Source: Dendrophyllia cribrosa
Lineage: Eukaryota; Cnidaria; Anthozoa; Scleractinia; Dendrophylliidae
NCBI GenBank assembly: GCA_024195265.1
Contig: JAJLRJ010000006.1
Span: 10,557,353-10,621,352 of the forward strand
Length of the DNA stretch: 64,000 bases
Direction: 5' to 3'
Shown: piece by piece, positions 25,701 to 40,700 of the stretch
Layout of the letters: each line of letters starts with the position of its first letter
How positions within the stretch are numbered: position 1 is the stretch's first letter
Position numbers and translations under genes: made by a program
The notes under the pieces: model-generated
The model's database searches: none
Told to the model about the DNA's origin: nothing
What the model saw: the letters and a program-made list of their open reading frames with translations, nothing else

Positions 25701-28700
25701 CCATCCAAATAAAAGCTATTGAGCAGTGCTTTCCTGGTGTTGTTTATTACTCTGTCCAAGGTGGTTCTAATTTTTGCGTACAGTGTATGTGGGTGAAATT
25801 CTAAAGTGTGACCATTCAAATGAAAGCTACTGAGCAATACTGTACTTTCCTGTGGTACTGTTTATTATGCTGTACAAGGTGGTTCTAACTTTTGAGTCTG
25901 TGGATGAAATCCTAAAGTGTGACCATTCAAATGAAAGCTTTTGAGCAGTACTTTCATGTGGTACTGTTTATTATGCTGTACAAGGTGGTTCTAACTTTTG
26001 AGTCTGTGGATGAAAGCCTAAATTGTGACCATTCACATGAAAGCTATTGAGCAGTGCCTTCCTGTGGTACTGTTTATTATGCTGTACAAAGTGGTTCTAA
26101 CTTTTGAGTCTGTGAATTAAACCATAACCATTCAAATGAAAGCTATTGAGCAGTACATTTAAATCTTACTGTTTATTATGCTGTACGGGGTATTTCTAAC
26201 TTTTGATTCTGTGGATGAAATCCTGAAGTGTAACCATTCAAATAAAAGCTACTGAGCAACACTTTCCTATGTACAGGGTATTTCTAACTTTTGAGTCTGT
26301 ATATTCCTAAAACAATCCAAAAGTGTAACCATTCAAATGAAAGCTCTGGAACAGTACTTTCCTGTGGTATTGTTTGCTTTTTAGTATTTCACAAAATAAA
26401 TTTTGGGGACTCTAGGAAGTACACTTGCCACTGAAAACCCAACATGTAGCCACTCCACTTACTGTAAGTTTTTGCGCTGTCGAGTGTTACTACTGGTGCT
26501 GCTGTTTCCAGGTCATAAATAACACACTGAGCAGATGAGTACGCAGCAACCATCTGTGATGTCTCGGTGCGGATAAAGTCGATTGATGTGGGGACGCCAT
26601 AACCTTCTGTGGAGGAAAAAGAAGAATGTTGAAGTCAAATCAAGGCAATGGTGCTATAAATAGTTTTAATTGTCCTGAAATAAACTTTAAGCAGCATTTA
26701 CAAGAAGAATTTTGAAGTGAAGCAAATTAAGCAATGATTTCAATGACTTAAAATCCCGGCTGTGTAAACTACATGTACCAGCAATGTTTTCTGCGATTTC
26801 ACAGAGAGTCGGTCAACTGTTGTTTTAGATGTGACGTGAACAGAGCCAAGGGATGTGAAATCGCTGTAAAATCAAAGCAAAAATTGCTAGTACTTTACAC
26901 ACATGATTTCAAATCACAGTTAATGCCCTTTACCCACACAGTAACAGAGTAAATCTACAACTATGCTACTGGAAATTATTTTCTTGGAAATAACCTGGCA
27001 CACCTTCTTGGAGTAATCTCTAAATGATTAATACGACATTTTCAAAAACAGTTGACCTCCTCTAAGCGACCTCTTGTCAGTAAGCAAACGTGTTGAATCA
27101 GTTGTCAGTTAATCCAGCTGTATTTAGACACTGGAGGGTACTCCCTTATATAAGCTAGACGGGTATGGGCATGGCAAGCTAGATAAGTAAGGGAATGGTT
27201 TTGGAGCCGATTTTGGTGTGAAATACAGTATAAATAGATTTTGACCATTTTGCTCTGAAAAGGTTTGTGTCTGAAATTGGGTACGTTTTTAGATGAAGCT
27301 ACTTATTATTATTATTCATCTCTTATGCACCAGTCAAATCCAAGAGCGCCCACCACCCATATTTTCTAGGAGCACCCACCCCAGGATTCAGACTCTCTCC
27401 TAAGTGGCCATTTTCATTCATGACCACCAAATACTATTTTATTTCAAGGGCAGTTGCTAGCAAGAGAATCAACTGTACATATCAACAATGAAGGGGTGCA
27501 TGGAATAAGGCCCTTAGTGACTTTTACATATACATATAACGTCAAATTCTCCCTGTGTTTCACAAGGGAATACAAGGCAATTTGGAATGAGAATCTAGCA
27601 GTTTATCAGAAGTCACTTTGGGCATTTTTCCAGGCAACCCTTCAATTGGACTTCTTGTAAGACTAACTCCCTTTTATGGTAGCTGACAACAGTTTCTGGT
27701 AGTTTCAAGTTCTTACACTTTGATGGATCAATACTACCACTCTTTATCATTTAATGCTACAATAATGGTATCAAACTAATGCCCAGTCATTGTTGAACAA
27801 GTTACAATGTATAATCATTGTTATGATACAACAGGTTACCATAGTAACAGTATGACCTGTTTAAGACACCTAACTAACTGACAAAGAACTGTTGTATTGA
27901 TCCATCAAAGCACAAGTGATGGAAAATGCCAGAACTATTGCAAGCCAACTAAAAGAAAGTATTTATCAACAGAACACTGGACGTACCTTGATTAGGAACA
28001 TAGCTATTTAATAAAGGTGATTTTAATGTGGGACTCCAAAGCTTGCAGGTGCCATCTGCAGAAGCGGATAATAACTGCAGTGAACCTGTCTGTACTGCTA
28101 GGTCCCACACTGCATCTGTGTGTGCTACAAGAACGCCACTCAGGTTTTCACAATCTGAAAAGAAAAAACAATAATAAGGATGACTGATACATGACTGTTA
28201 AACCCTGGTCACATGGCGCATGATAGTCAATGATAGTTGAAACTCAATACATGCTCTTGTTTGACCACCAACTATCATCAACTGTCATGCGCTATCATTC
28301 ACATTGAACACATTAAAAATTTTAATGATTGTCGATTGTTTGACCACGTGCATGATACACTGTAGTTGCTGATAAATTTTTGGTCAGCTGTTGCCACCTA
28401 GAGAAGCAGGCTCAGCTGTATTATCAAAATGGTCGCAAAAAGTCAACAGTCTCGTCAAGGCCCAAAAATATCAGACAACAAGTGGTTTATTTGTCCTGCA
28501 ATAGTAGTTGTCAGTCAAGGGAGGTGTCTGTGGGTGACTGCTTGTGATAGGTTTGACCAACTATGATTCCCTAAAGAAAACTGTACTAAATTCATTTGTT
28601 TTCCTGCACTTTATCGTGAGTTGCAAAGTGATCCAGTATTCTGAAAATGCTGTTGCAATACTCTTCCATTGCAACTTGCAAAACAAATTGTCTCATTTAA

Positions 28701-31700
28701 CAGCATTTTAATGTTTACTTCTGGGTAGAAAACAAGAACTACAAGAACTTACTGTAAGGTCCATAAGGATCTATGTCGAGAGAGGGGATACTCCAACAGA
28801 TTATTGTTGAGTCAGCACTGCCACTGAAACACATCTCACTTGTAGAGTTGATTACCAATGAGAGGACAGGCGCACTGTGTAGAAGAAACAGAGGAAATGC
28901 GAGATTGTGTTTATCAACAGCCACGTACAATTTATTATGACGATAACATAATTGATGATGATAATAATAGTGATGAAACATGTACATGTACAGGTAGAAC
29001 ACTATTTTATAATAGCGATGTTGTTTCATATAATGATGACGGTGGAAATATATATGTAAGCTTACCTGTGTCCTCTAAAAGTGTAGATGGGTTCAACATC
29101 TAATATATTGCTCCTACAAAGTTAAAAAAAAAAATTAAAATTTACAACAACAAAAAGACAAGTAGACACTGAGTACTTGAAGATCAGGAGGGCAGGGAAT
29201 CTGAATTTTTCTATTCCTTTACACCTTAAAGTCGACGCACATGGGACATAAATATTATTGCATTACATTGTAGAATCTCCATAGGGAACCCACGCATTTA
29301 TTTAGAATGATCATAGTGGACTTACGTGATGTTGTGTTTCAATCCAAATGTGCTGTTGCTTTTGTGCTGTTGAATGACCGGTGTTGAATAACTGAAATCA
29401 GCTTATGCCGGGATTTATAGCAGCCACAACGGTCCGATCAAATCTGTTGATACGATTTCAAAACGATCGTGTCTGTTATTTTTTAAATGGTCTCGCATTT
29501 TGCTGTCTGTTATTAAATTTTAATTTGTCAGCGTCTCGCATTTCACCGTCATGCAGCATATCACATAACCGTTTGTTATTAATTAAATTAAGAGTTTACA
29601 TTTTTAACGGTTAAGAAAGAGAGAGAGTGACAAGGGTCGAAACTCCAGAGGTTGTATCGATATATCAGTGACTGAACTTGAGTGGACCGCGTCACCCATG
29701 CAATGCGCGAGGTACTCGAAAGCTCCAGGGAGCCTTAAAGGTCATATCACAAGAGTCTGTTAGCTGTTAACATTCGCGAGGCATTATGCCCCTGAAGAAT
29801 CAGATCTACTGTAGAGCGTTCTGTTGGCACAGATTGAGGACCCTGTGATAACACAAGAAATCTTCGAGATAATGCCTGCATTTGAAAGATTTGGAACGCG
29901 ACGGGAAAGACAACATGAAAAATTCCACTTACATTTTTACTCCCGAAGGTGTATTTGTGGTCACATTTCAAAAACAATGGCAAACTCTAACTTGAATATT
30001 CTGTTATAGACGATTTAAAATCGAATAACACAGAGCACGCACCAAGAAGGAGAAAGAAACCCCGTGAAAGCAAATAAATTACACGCGAGAAAACCAGGAA
30101 CATAGCGCGACAAATATTCTAGCATGTATTTAGCGCGTGGAAAACATCACTTAAAAATAATTTATATTGATTGATAAACACAACGTCACAACGTGTATGG
30201 CAACTTCCGGTCCATTCAAGTTAAGTCATTGATGCTACGATAAAGGAGCTAAAGATTTCTGTTTATTTCACGAATGAATAACGACTTTTCCACAGGAAAT
30301 AAACGGTCTGACATCAACTTCAACCTTTCAGATACTACTTAGTGTGGTTTCTGAGCTTAATTCCGACAGTTAAGAGACGGAACGGCTTCCAAAGAAATTT
30401 GTCCTCAAACGAGTTTCGTCCCTTGTCAATTTTCTCTTCTCCCCATTTCCAGACGCCGAAATACGAGACCATGCGGCATGACGGCTGACAAGTTAAAATT
30501 TAATAACAGACGGCGAAATGCGAGACCATTTAAAAAATAACAGACATGATCGTTTCGTAATCGTATCGACGGATTTGATCGGATTGTTGTGGCTGCTATA
30601 AATCCCGGCATAAACTGATTTCAGTTACTCAACACCGGTCATTCAACAGCACATTAAAGCAACAGCACATTTGGATTGAAACACAACATCACGTACACTG
30701 TAAGTTCACTATGATCATTCTAAATAAACGTGTGGGTTCCCTATGGAATCTCTTGGAAGTTAATCTTGATAAATGTATATTATATCCAGTAAAGAGAATT
30801 AATGCTAGCAGTTACAGACTCACTTTTTCTGCGGTACGGTCTTTTGAAGATTCCATAATTTAAGTGAGTGATCTTCTGAAGCTGTTATGAGAGCCGCTTC
30901 AGTTGGGTGAAAGTAAAGTGATCTAATGCTATCAAAATGACTGCAAAAAAAAACAATAAAGTGAGTAATTTCTATATTAATATAAGGTACCACAGCAAAC
31001 TACAGCCAAGTAACAATTAAATAATTTATTTTGTTATTAAAAATGTGGTTCTTGTTGATCATGGTTTGTAAAATAGATCATTGCTTATTCATTTGTCTTA
31101 CAATGGAGTCTCTTAGAGATGTTGATCATGACATTTCGACTGCTATTACTGCTAGTCTTTATCAGGCGATGAGGTCAATTACATGTCATTTTATGTAGCA
31201 TGTTCTTAAATGTGAAGAAAAGGGTCTTGACTAAGGCCAGTGACACACCAGGTGATTTTATATGCTCCTCGCAACGAAATTTATTGTCAGTAAACATTGT
31301 CGGTGAATTTCACTGATATTTGACAAGCACACCCAGTGATTTTCGCCAAATTGCTGCAACAAGCATACAAAATCGCCTAGTGTGTCACTAGCTTAAGGAT
31401 GACTAGAACTTGTACTTAAGTTTCCAAACTTTTTCAAGATGTTCCTGTTTCTCAGAGGAGTGCCATAGAGTCATCAAAAAACATAATTATATATTTTTTT
31501 TCCTTTTTCAGCTGAATAGAAGGGAACCTCTTCTTAGGATTCTTATTTATTTACCAGTACTTGGGAGTTACCAAACAACTTATTACTAAACTTAGTTGCT
31601 TTTTGTTGTTGTTGTTGCTGTTTGCTGTATAATAGTGATAGTTAAAAAAGCATTGTTCTTATTGTTTAAGAATAAGTACATGTATTGTAAGTACAGTACC

Positions 31701-34700
31701 GGTCAAATGTAAGTCAAGTCAAGTCACCCGAATTTCGATGATCGAGGATCAAGGATCGAGTTTCGAGGATCGAGGATCGAAAATCTAAAAAACGAGAATA
31801 CACAAACTCGAAAAGGCTTTCAAGTAAGACAAGCTCATTAGTCCTCAAAAATCGATACTGAAGGGAATCGAGTATCAAGTCTCAAGGGACTGTCAACTTA
31901 GTGACATTTGATCGGTACTGTACAACTGTGTATGACAGAATATTGAATTATTCAATATTAACAAATAAGTACAGTACAAAAAAATAATAATAGGAAAGAG
32001 GAAATCATATGTATTGTAAATACCTTCTCAGTGTGAACTTAGGGCTCCAGGTTTTTCTAAACTCTTCCTTCGTATTAACCTGAAGAGAACAATGTCAAGT
32101 TAAATAAAACATTCCTTAAGGTTAGCGCACACAGGGCAACTCATCATGGCATCTGGTTGCTGCGACTAGATGCCTTCATGTGAAATAGTAATTTTTAGCA
32201 AAAAATTTAGTCAGGGTGACTAAAATTTGATAGTGGCATCTGGTTGTAGGAATTCAAACTGGTTTAAGTAAAGAGACTGGTCACAGCGACAAGTCCCAGC
32301 AATCACATGTATCCAGCTTGTGCAACTAATCGCTGTGACCACATAAACCAATCAAAGGCCACATCAAACAGTTTCTTCAACTAGTCACCTTGTGTGTACT
32401 ACTCATGAGACTAGTCTCTGCAACCAGTCTCTTCATGTAAACAACAACAGGTAACTTGGTCACCATGGCGTGCATGCTGACCTTAATGATGTTACTTTGC
32501 TTATCAGGATCATCACCCCCTCTCACTACATTTATGGAGTGGTGAGCTTGACTCCATTCTCAAGCTCCCTTGCAAGGAATTGGCTGGTTTCAACTCTGAG
32601 ATTCCTCTTGTATGGTGTTTGGGCTTTAGGTTGTGGGACAGCCTTTTGTAAGTGGCTTTCCACCTGGCAGCGTCTGCCTGCATGGCAGACGCTGGGAATA
32701 AAGACCCCCATTTGTTCAATTCTGCGGACACTGGCGGCCGCAAAATTCTGATTGGCTAATTCATGCTGGGTGGTAAACATAGTAAATTCCTGTTTGAAGT
32801 GATCCATGCATAAAAGTGTGTGCCAGTTTCTGATTGGTGAACGTATTGACAATTGACATAATTTGATTTCAAGAAAATCAGTGGGAATAATGTGAATAGC
32901 TCGGTTCTTATAGCATGCATTCCTTCCCTTCTCCCCCTCTCCTTTTTCATGCCCCCTCTCCCCTCCCCCCTCCCAGTTTGCACCTGACATGCAGGCTACC
33001 CAGCATGTCACCAATCAACTTACATCAATCCCACCCAACCTTAAATAGCGATGCAATTGTTAATGGACCTTAAGTAGAAAATAAAGGAACGCTATCTTAC
33101 TTCATACGAAAGAGCTTCTGCCTCATTTGACACTGTCAGACTTGCCAATTCACCCAGACCCAGAGCACTCTCAAAAGGCTCATCAGCTGTGTTTGCTGCA
33201 GGCGTGGCTCCTTTGCCAGATGTGGGTATTGTGACACTAGCTATTGGCGGAATCTCTGATGTGGCACGGGAGCCACTCAGTCTGACTGGGGGCGGGATAT
33301 TAATGATGGGCGGAGCTGGAGCTGAGTGTGGCATTTCATCTTCTCCTTCGAGATTCGCTAGCATAGCCTGAAGTACTGACTTTGTTGGTCCTGCATTGAA
33401 ACAAAAAACCGCATTGTCGTCAGTAATGAAAATGCTACAATTTTCATCAACCACTTTTTAAAATCAAAGTGCTCTTAAGAGCCATCTCGTGAATACGAAA
33501 AAATGCAAGTTAAGTCCACAGAACGGTTTTAATCTTCCATACCAAGTTTGAAGTCAAAGAATTGAGCAAAACAGATTTAAAATGACCAAAACATCTTAAC
33601 ATGACATAATATGTGCATTGTGTGAAACGAGATTGTCTAGACAACTGAATGACGTAATACATTGGTGAATTAAAATACAGCAATCATCTTTTAACACCTA
33701 TTAGTATATACTGAAACAGTGGATAGCATTGTTGGCGCGCTCTGATTGGCTACTGAAACTCGGAATAGCAAGTGCTATTCACCTCCCAACAATTTGCACG
33801 CGAAAATTGTAATCTTGACAGGAATAAATGAGTTAAAAAGCATCATTTTCGTTATATTATCTCACTGTTTCAGTATATACTAAAACAACTATTCACCTCA
33901 GTGTAGGTGGGTAGTGGTGGATATTTACCTCAATGCTTCGCGGCTCGGTACATATCCACCACTACCCACCTCCACGTCGCTGAATAGTTGTTAAATATAC
34001 TGGGGAATTACAAAAGTTTACAGATGATGAAATTTGCATATCTGTTCCCATATACTGTACTACATCTCGCTCAATGCCTTAATTATAAGCAGATTTTTAA
34101 ACACTGATAACATAACTACAAATATGAAATGAAACACCTCAAGAACTAAGAATTTACTGCAATGTTTCGATATATATGTTGTGGTTCAAATTTTTCTTTG
34201 GTTTAAAAATTTTCAAACCAGTTTAATTTTTATTTTCCTTTGTCTCATGTTCATTATCATATTCTGGGACAAAGGAAAACAAAAATCAAACTGGTTTGAA
34301 AATTTTCAAACCAAAGAAAAAATTGAACCACAACATATACAACATGATTCTTACTTTTTTGGCTCTTTTTGGTTTTCTTCTCTTTCTTGTACTGCTCCTT
34401 TAACTTGGCCAGATAAGTTGAATCCACTCCCCACTCATTCTAGAACATCACAACACAAACATTGATCAACCACAATAATAATAATGGCTTAATACACAGG
34501 AAAATTTATTATCTACTTTAACACCAGGGGTCAATTCAATAAACCTTTTACAAGACTTGTAATTCACAAGTGTAGCCATTGTTTCAGAGGTTGAAAACAA
34601 TAGACACTTGTAAATTACACTTGTAAAAGTTTTATTTAATTGACCCAAGGTACCTACAATGATGGATTCTAATATCTATTTTCTCTATATGTGCGGGAAA

Positions 34701-34754
34701 GAAAGCTCTCAACACTGATTTTTTGGTTTGCTTGTTTTGTTTGTTTTTGTTTTT

Positions 34755-34786
<32 letters not shown>

Positions 34787-37700
34787 GGTAGCAAAACGGA
34801 AAGTGATGATTTTCTTTCAGGTCAAATACACACTGTAGAAACTGTGATGTTGCGGATTTCAAGATTTACCCCAGGGAGTTTTGTCCAGAATTGTAGGTAT
34901 CTCTACAGAATCTCTTACATAATTATCATAAAATCTAAAAATCACAAACCTGGGTATTTGAGTCATCTCTGTTTTCTATGGGGAATAAAGAAACACAATG
35001 CATTAAAAACAAAAACAAAATATACACAAAAAATTAATGCCACTTTCAGGCGGGCGTCACTTTTGATAATGTGGTTATTTTTAAATATGTTTTGCAGTAT
35101 AAAACCTTGTGTCGTAGGTTCTTCTGGCATATGAATATCCACATCACCATCTTCCACTTCAATCACTGTAACATCTGTTTCTGAGCCTGAATCTTCACCC
35201 ATCACAAAATCAAACTCTGCAAGGGCATCGGCTGTTTCCTCGTCTGCAGTTAGCATTTCTTCAACATCATCTTTGCTGACATCTTTAAAGAAAGTAATGA
35301 AAAATGCAATCATTATAATTATAAAATTGTGGAAAAAGGTTCAGTTCTCTTCCATGTGCTCAAACATTCACCAAGAGAATTCAAACATTTAATTATAATT
35401 GATATACACTGTACATGCTTGTATTGTACAAAATGCACAAAAACAGTGCAAATATTCCAAGAAATTTGTATTGTAAATTATTTGGTCTTTCAAGAGTTAC
35501 TGTACGCAGTAGGAAATAAAAACACTCATTGTACAGTGTGTACAGTGTATGTGCATGGTATCAATTTAGGGGACTGTTTAGAGGTTTATAACAGACTAAG
35601 GAGGGCATACTGTATAAATGGAATAAAAATCAAAACTATTTTTTTACTGTCTATTATTGTCAGTGTTCTGATATTAAAGGACTACAATTTTCATAACTGA
35701 AAAGCCAACTTGTATGAGTCATGCAAGTAGTGAAACTACCCCTCTTTTAACAAGTAGACCACAAAATCAAGATTTTATTATTAATAAAGAGAGAAAAGGT
35801 TGAGACAATAATGTCTTGTTAGATTCCAAACAAACCTGGTTTGGCTCTCTTGGCCAGTCTTCTTCCCAACCTCATGTCATCTCGATCCTCAGATTCATCA
35901 TCTGCGCTCCCACCATCATCCAACTCATCATCATTATCTTCTTCGTCTTCCACATCATTTTGAAGGAAATCAAAGTTTGCGAGTACTGCCGCTTCTGACT
36001 CAAGGTCGTCATCCAGTGGTGGACCTCTTGAGCTGCCAGGTCGCACTGGTACACTGTTGAGAAATTATTTTTAACCATTCAGTAGACTGTAAAGTGGTAT
36101 ATGAGCCACCCACATGGCCTGAGCATAACCCAGTTTCTGAAGGATAAAGCGACTACAGTCAAACTTCCTTAATATACAAGACACCAAGGGGACAGACCCA
36201 ATTGCCCACATTATAGAGGCAGTCAGTATTATGGAAGTTCCTGCTCTTTACTGCAAAAGTAAAGAGCAGGGTTCTATTGCAAAAACTTTTTTAAATGTTA
36301 TTTTAAAGTGCCAAAGTTTTTGAATAAGTTCCAAACGTTTCGGGCTTTGCCCTTCTTCAGTGGAAATATGTTCGTTGAGAAATACGCCACGACATCTAAA
36401 GTTTAAATGATTGTCTCTTGCATGCGCGTGCGCGACCTTCAGAAGAAACGAAAGTTAGAATTTAGGCCGCGCGGTTGACAGGTACCAAGTTGGAAAATAA
36501 GACGCATCTCCTGCCGTTTCCTTTGCTTGTTTCCACCGCAGAGCTTGACGCCACAAACCTGCACGTCATCCACAGAGTGTCCATTGGAACTGAAGTGCTC
36601 TGCGACTGGAAAACCGGGTGCACTCTTGGTAATACTCCTGAGATGTTTGCCAAACCGTTCCCTAAGAGTGCGCCCAGTTTCGCCGATGTAAATGGCAGGG
36701 CAGCGACGGCAGGAGATGCAGTATATAAGGCCAGATGACAGACAGGTAAAGGACTCTCTGATGATGAAGGACCTTTTTGGAGCTAGTAGTAAGAGTAGTG
36801 TCATTTGAGATGTTCTATTGCATTGACAGAAAGGCCATCTTACCGTTTCCCGGATGATATAGAGATAATACCATCAGCTTCTTCTTCTTCTTCAGACAGT
36901 TTTCTACCTGGAGCCGACTCGATTCTTTTAGGAGACCGTGCATGCTCCTCAATGACCGCAAACTCCTCTCCACGACCTTTACCTGAAATACCATTTGGCT
37001 GAGGGTGATCAGGTGCAGAATCTGCTACTGAGAGGCCGAGGATAGACCTGACACGCGAAGAGCGCACGTCTAGAATGGTGTCAGTATAACCAACTTCCTG
37101 AAGGTACCTGTAAAATAAAATATAAAAAGCTTGTAGATAAGGAGGGCATTTTTGAAGAAATTCAAGGTTGTTTGATACACATTTAACCCTTGAACTCCTT
37201 AGTGTCAAAATTCAAAATCCAAGAAAAATCCCAAATTTTGTTTTATAAAATATTGAAAAACAAATTGTGTCATGCAAAAGTACTACCGAAGAGGTTTAAT
37301 TTGAATGGTCACACCATAGAATTTCAGCCACAAACTTAAAAGTTAGAACTACACTACACGTTTCCACAATTCACTCTGGGAGTGACAGGGTTAAAGAAAC
37401 TGGACTGTACATAACTCAAGCTGTGTAAATGTATGTCACCTTGTGTTTATACTTATCACATGACTGTGCGATCATTCTTGAGTTTATGCTGACACCAATT
37501 ACAGTACCACTCAACCTGATCCTTGCAACTTGGTCCTCGCATCTTGAAATTCAACTGACTCAAGGTTTTGAGATGCGAGAATAGAAGATTGAGAATTCAG
37601 AAACAAGGAGTTCTTGAGGATGTACATGTAAAGTTAAAAGTATTAAAGTGCCCCTGCGATCAAATTTTTGATTTTCATTTTTTTACATTTTCGTGTACAA

Positions 37701-40700
37701 TTAGACTTTCTTACTCATCTTGCCAAATTTCAATTCATTACGAACATCAGAAGTCATTTTATTTTAACATTTATTTCCGTGAATTTACGGCTGCCATTAA
37801 TCAACCTTGTTCCAAGGCTTGGTTGCAAATGGGAGAAAGTGACCTCAAAGACTCAAACATACCTCACGGGTTGAAATTATAATAACAATAAGTATTGAAA
37901 ATCACGCGAAAAGCAACAAAAACTTTGGACTTGATCTTCGTGGAATTTTTTTTATGCTGATTGTTATTATAATTTCAACCCGTGAGGAATGTTTGAGCCT
38001 TTGACGTCACTTTCTCCCATTCGCAACAAAGCCTTGGAACAAGGTTGATTAATGGCGGCCATAAATTCTTGGAAATAAAATACATGTATGTTAAAATAAA
38101 ATGACTTCTGATGTTCGTAATGGATTGAAATTTGGCAAGATGAGTAAGAAAGTCTAATTATACAAGAAAATGTAAAAAAATGATCAAAAATTTGATCATA
38201 CAGTGCTGTAGGGGCACTTTAATTTCTCAAAGAAAGAATGCAGTTGTAATAGCCATTCGAATGACGTGTACAACCTTTTCACATCGCCCTCAGTGGAGGA
38301 ACTGCGCACATTTTTGTGGAGAACTATTTTGTAAGAGCTTTATTCTGTGATCCTTTTTATGCAGATTGATAAGAACAAAACTGCAAAAATAACTTCCCCG
38401 CAAATTAAATTTAATGTTACACATACACTGTCTTAAAAAATAATTTAGACCACTGCAAAAATTGCTTTCTGTAATATACAGGGTAGGCCTGTTTACACAG
38501 GCGATTTGTTTTCAATTTTTGTCGCACTTTTTGAGGCAATATTTGTTGTGCCAAGTTGCATCTTCAAATCTCGTGTGTGAACTATGTGTAGTGGCGATTT
38601 CGGTGCGATTTGGGCGTGATTTGTCCTGCGAAGTCGCCCAATGCAACTAGGCAGCGATTTTTGGGAAATCACAGCAAATAGCAGCAAATATTGCACCCGA
38701 ATCGCACAGAAATCGCCCTAGTTTACACTTGCGACAAAAGTTGCATTGGAGAGTGCGACAAAAATTGCATCAAAAATCGCATGCATAAACAGGCCTATAG
38801 ACTGCTCATGTCTCAAATGAGATTCAAAGTCGTGACCAAACTATGTAGATTCAGTCACTATTTGATACCTTGACTTTAACCGAGGACGACATGTACATAT
38901 ACTCACTGTCTTAAAAGTTGTCGGCCCTGTCGCCAGTTGACTCCTGGTTTAGTGTTGTTAGTATTGGCATCATGATGAGGTTCTTGATTCACAGTTTCTT
39001 CTTTGTTCCCTTTCTCTGGTGATACATCCGTGCCATATTTTAATCTATGATACTTTGCTCTGTAAGAAACAAGGAAATGATCACTGATCATCAAGTAATG
39101 CCCCATTATACAGTACCGCCTGAAATCATATGCACATCGGCACGCGTGAACCGCAAGGGCAGAACGCGTGAAGTGCACGCGGAAGGAACGAGACGAAACC
39201 GTGCGGTTCACGAACGAAACCCGCGCGGTTCACGAACGAAACCCGCGCGGTTCACAAACGAAAACCTAGGTTGAAAATTTACCTCGGTCAAATGGACGAA
39301 AGGCCGACACAATAGGATCTAATAGCCTATTGTTTTTTATTGTTTTCCGTTGAATAGATTTTTTTTCTCACATTTACAACTGACTATTAAACAGCGTTCG
39401 CTAAAAACATCAATCCGGCTGCGGGTGACGGCTAAAGAATTATTTGGAACGGCTGAAGAAAACTTTCGAACCGCTGGCTGTAAACGTAACATATAAGTAC
39501 ATTACACGCTAATTGTTTACCTTTACCGAGTACCTTACATTGTAAGGACGATGAAACCGTTTACCGCTTTGACTTGAAGGCCACGGTTGTAAACAAGCGG
39601 CCCCGAGTCCCAAGTGCATTTATAAGTCACGCAAAATTCATGTGTAAAATTATTTCTGAACATTGTTAAAATAAATCTTGAATGAAACTAAATATAATAA
39701 TCGAAGTTAAAGACGGCAGGGAAAGTTATGTACCGGAAAAACAGTTTTAGCCCTTTTTAAGTTTGTCAGTGTTCCTAGTTGTTGGTAAAAAGTCCTCCAA
39801 ATTTGCATATGTCAAAGGGTAATTTAAAACCTGAATACAAACCATGCGCTTTTAAGAATTTTCTGTCATTCTTGTAGTTTCGTTCTCCAAATTACGGCTG
39901 ATAAACGGCAAGAGAACAGCTTGAACGGCTTGTAGCGAAACGAGTTTGTAGCGAAACGACCGTAAAACTCTATTACAGTGTTGATTGTCTTTTGAAGCGT
40001 CGCGGCAATTATCGGCAAATCGTGAAAAAAAAAAAGAAAATGATAACTCTGCTCTGCTTTGGCAATTTCGCGAGTCGAATGGTGAAACCATCTTCACTTG
40101 GAGAAAGAAGAATATTCCAAGAAAGTTTTTATCAAGCGCCGTTTACATTCAGTCACTTTTTTGTCTGATGTGACTCGTATTTATCTCTTTATGCAAATTT
40201 GGCAAGATCGACGACTCCTTCGTAATTATACTTCCTGTTCACGTAGAATCCGTTTAAAATGTTATCTAAAGTGAAAATAAGCATGGAATTAGCTGTTAGG
40301 AGCAAAACAAGTTGCGTATTTGTGAAATAGCGGCAATAAACACAACACGGCAAAGATAAACGATAAAGTTGTTACTTTGACCTTTGCGTATTTTGAGTTT
40401 CGCTTCAGTAAACCGGCCGGTAGCGAATGCTCTCTGTGTTTCAAAATTACTTCCTTCGGCCATTCAGCGGCGAAAAAAAGTAACAACAATGACTTAATTT
40501 TCAGCCCTTGCTGCTTTTGACCGGCCGGAATGATATAAACCAAGCCGTTCGAAAACTCGTTCGAAAATTTATCACAAGCCGTTCGACAATTTGGCTACCG
40601 GTTCGAAAATAATTTTCATGAGCTGTTCGAACGTTTTGGCTACCCATTCGAAAATTTCCGATTGAAATCTCTTGGGTATTGTGGTCTAATACCAAACAAT

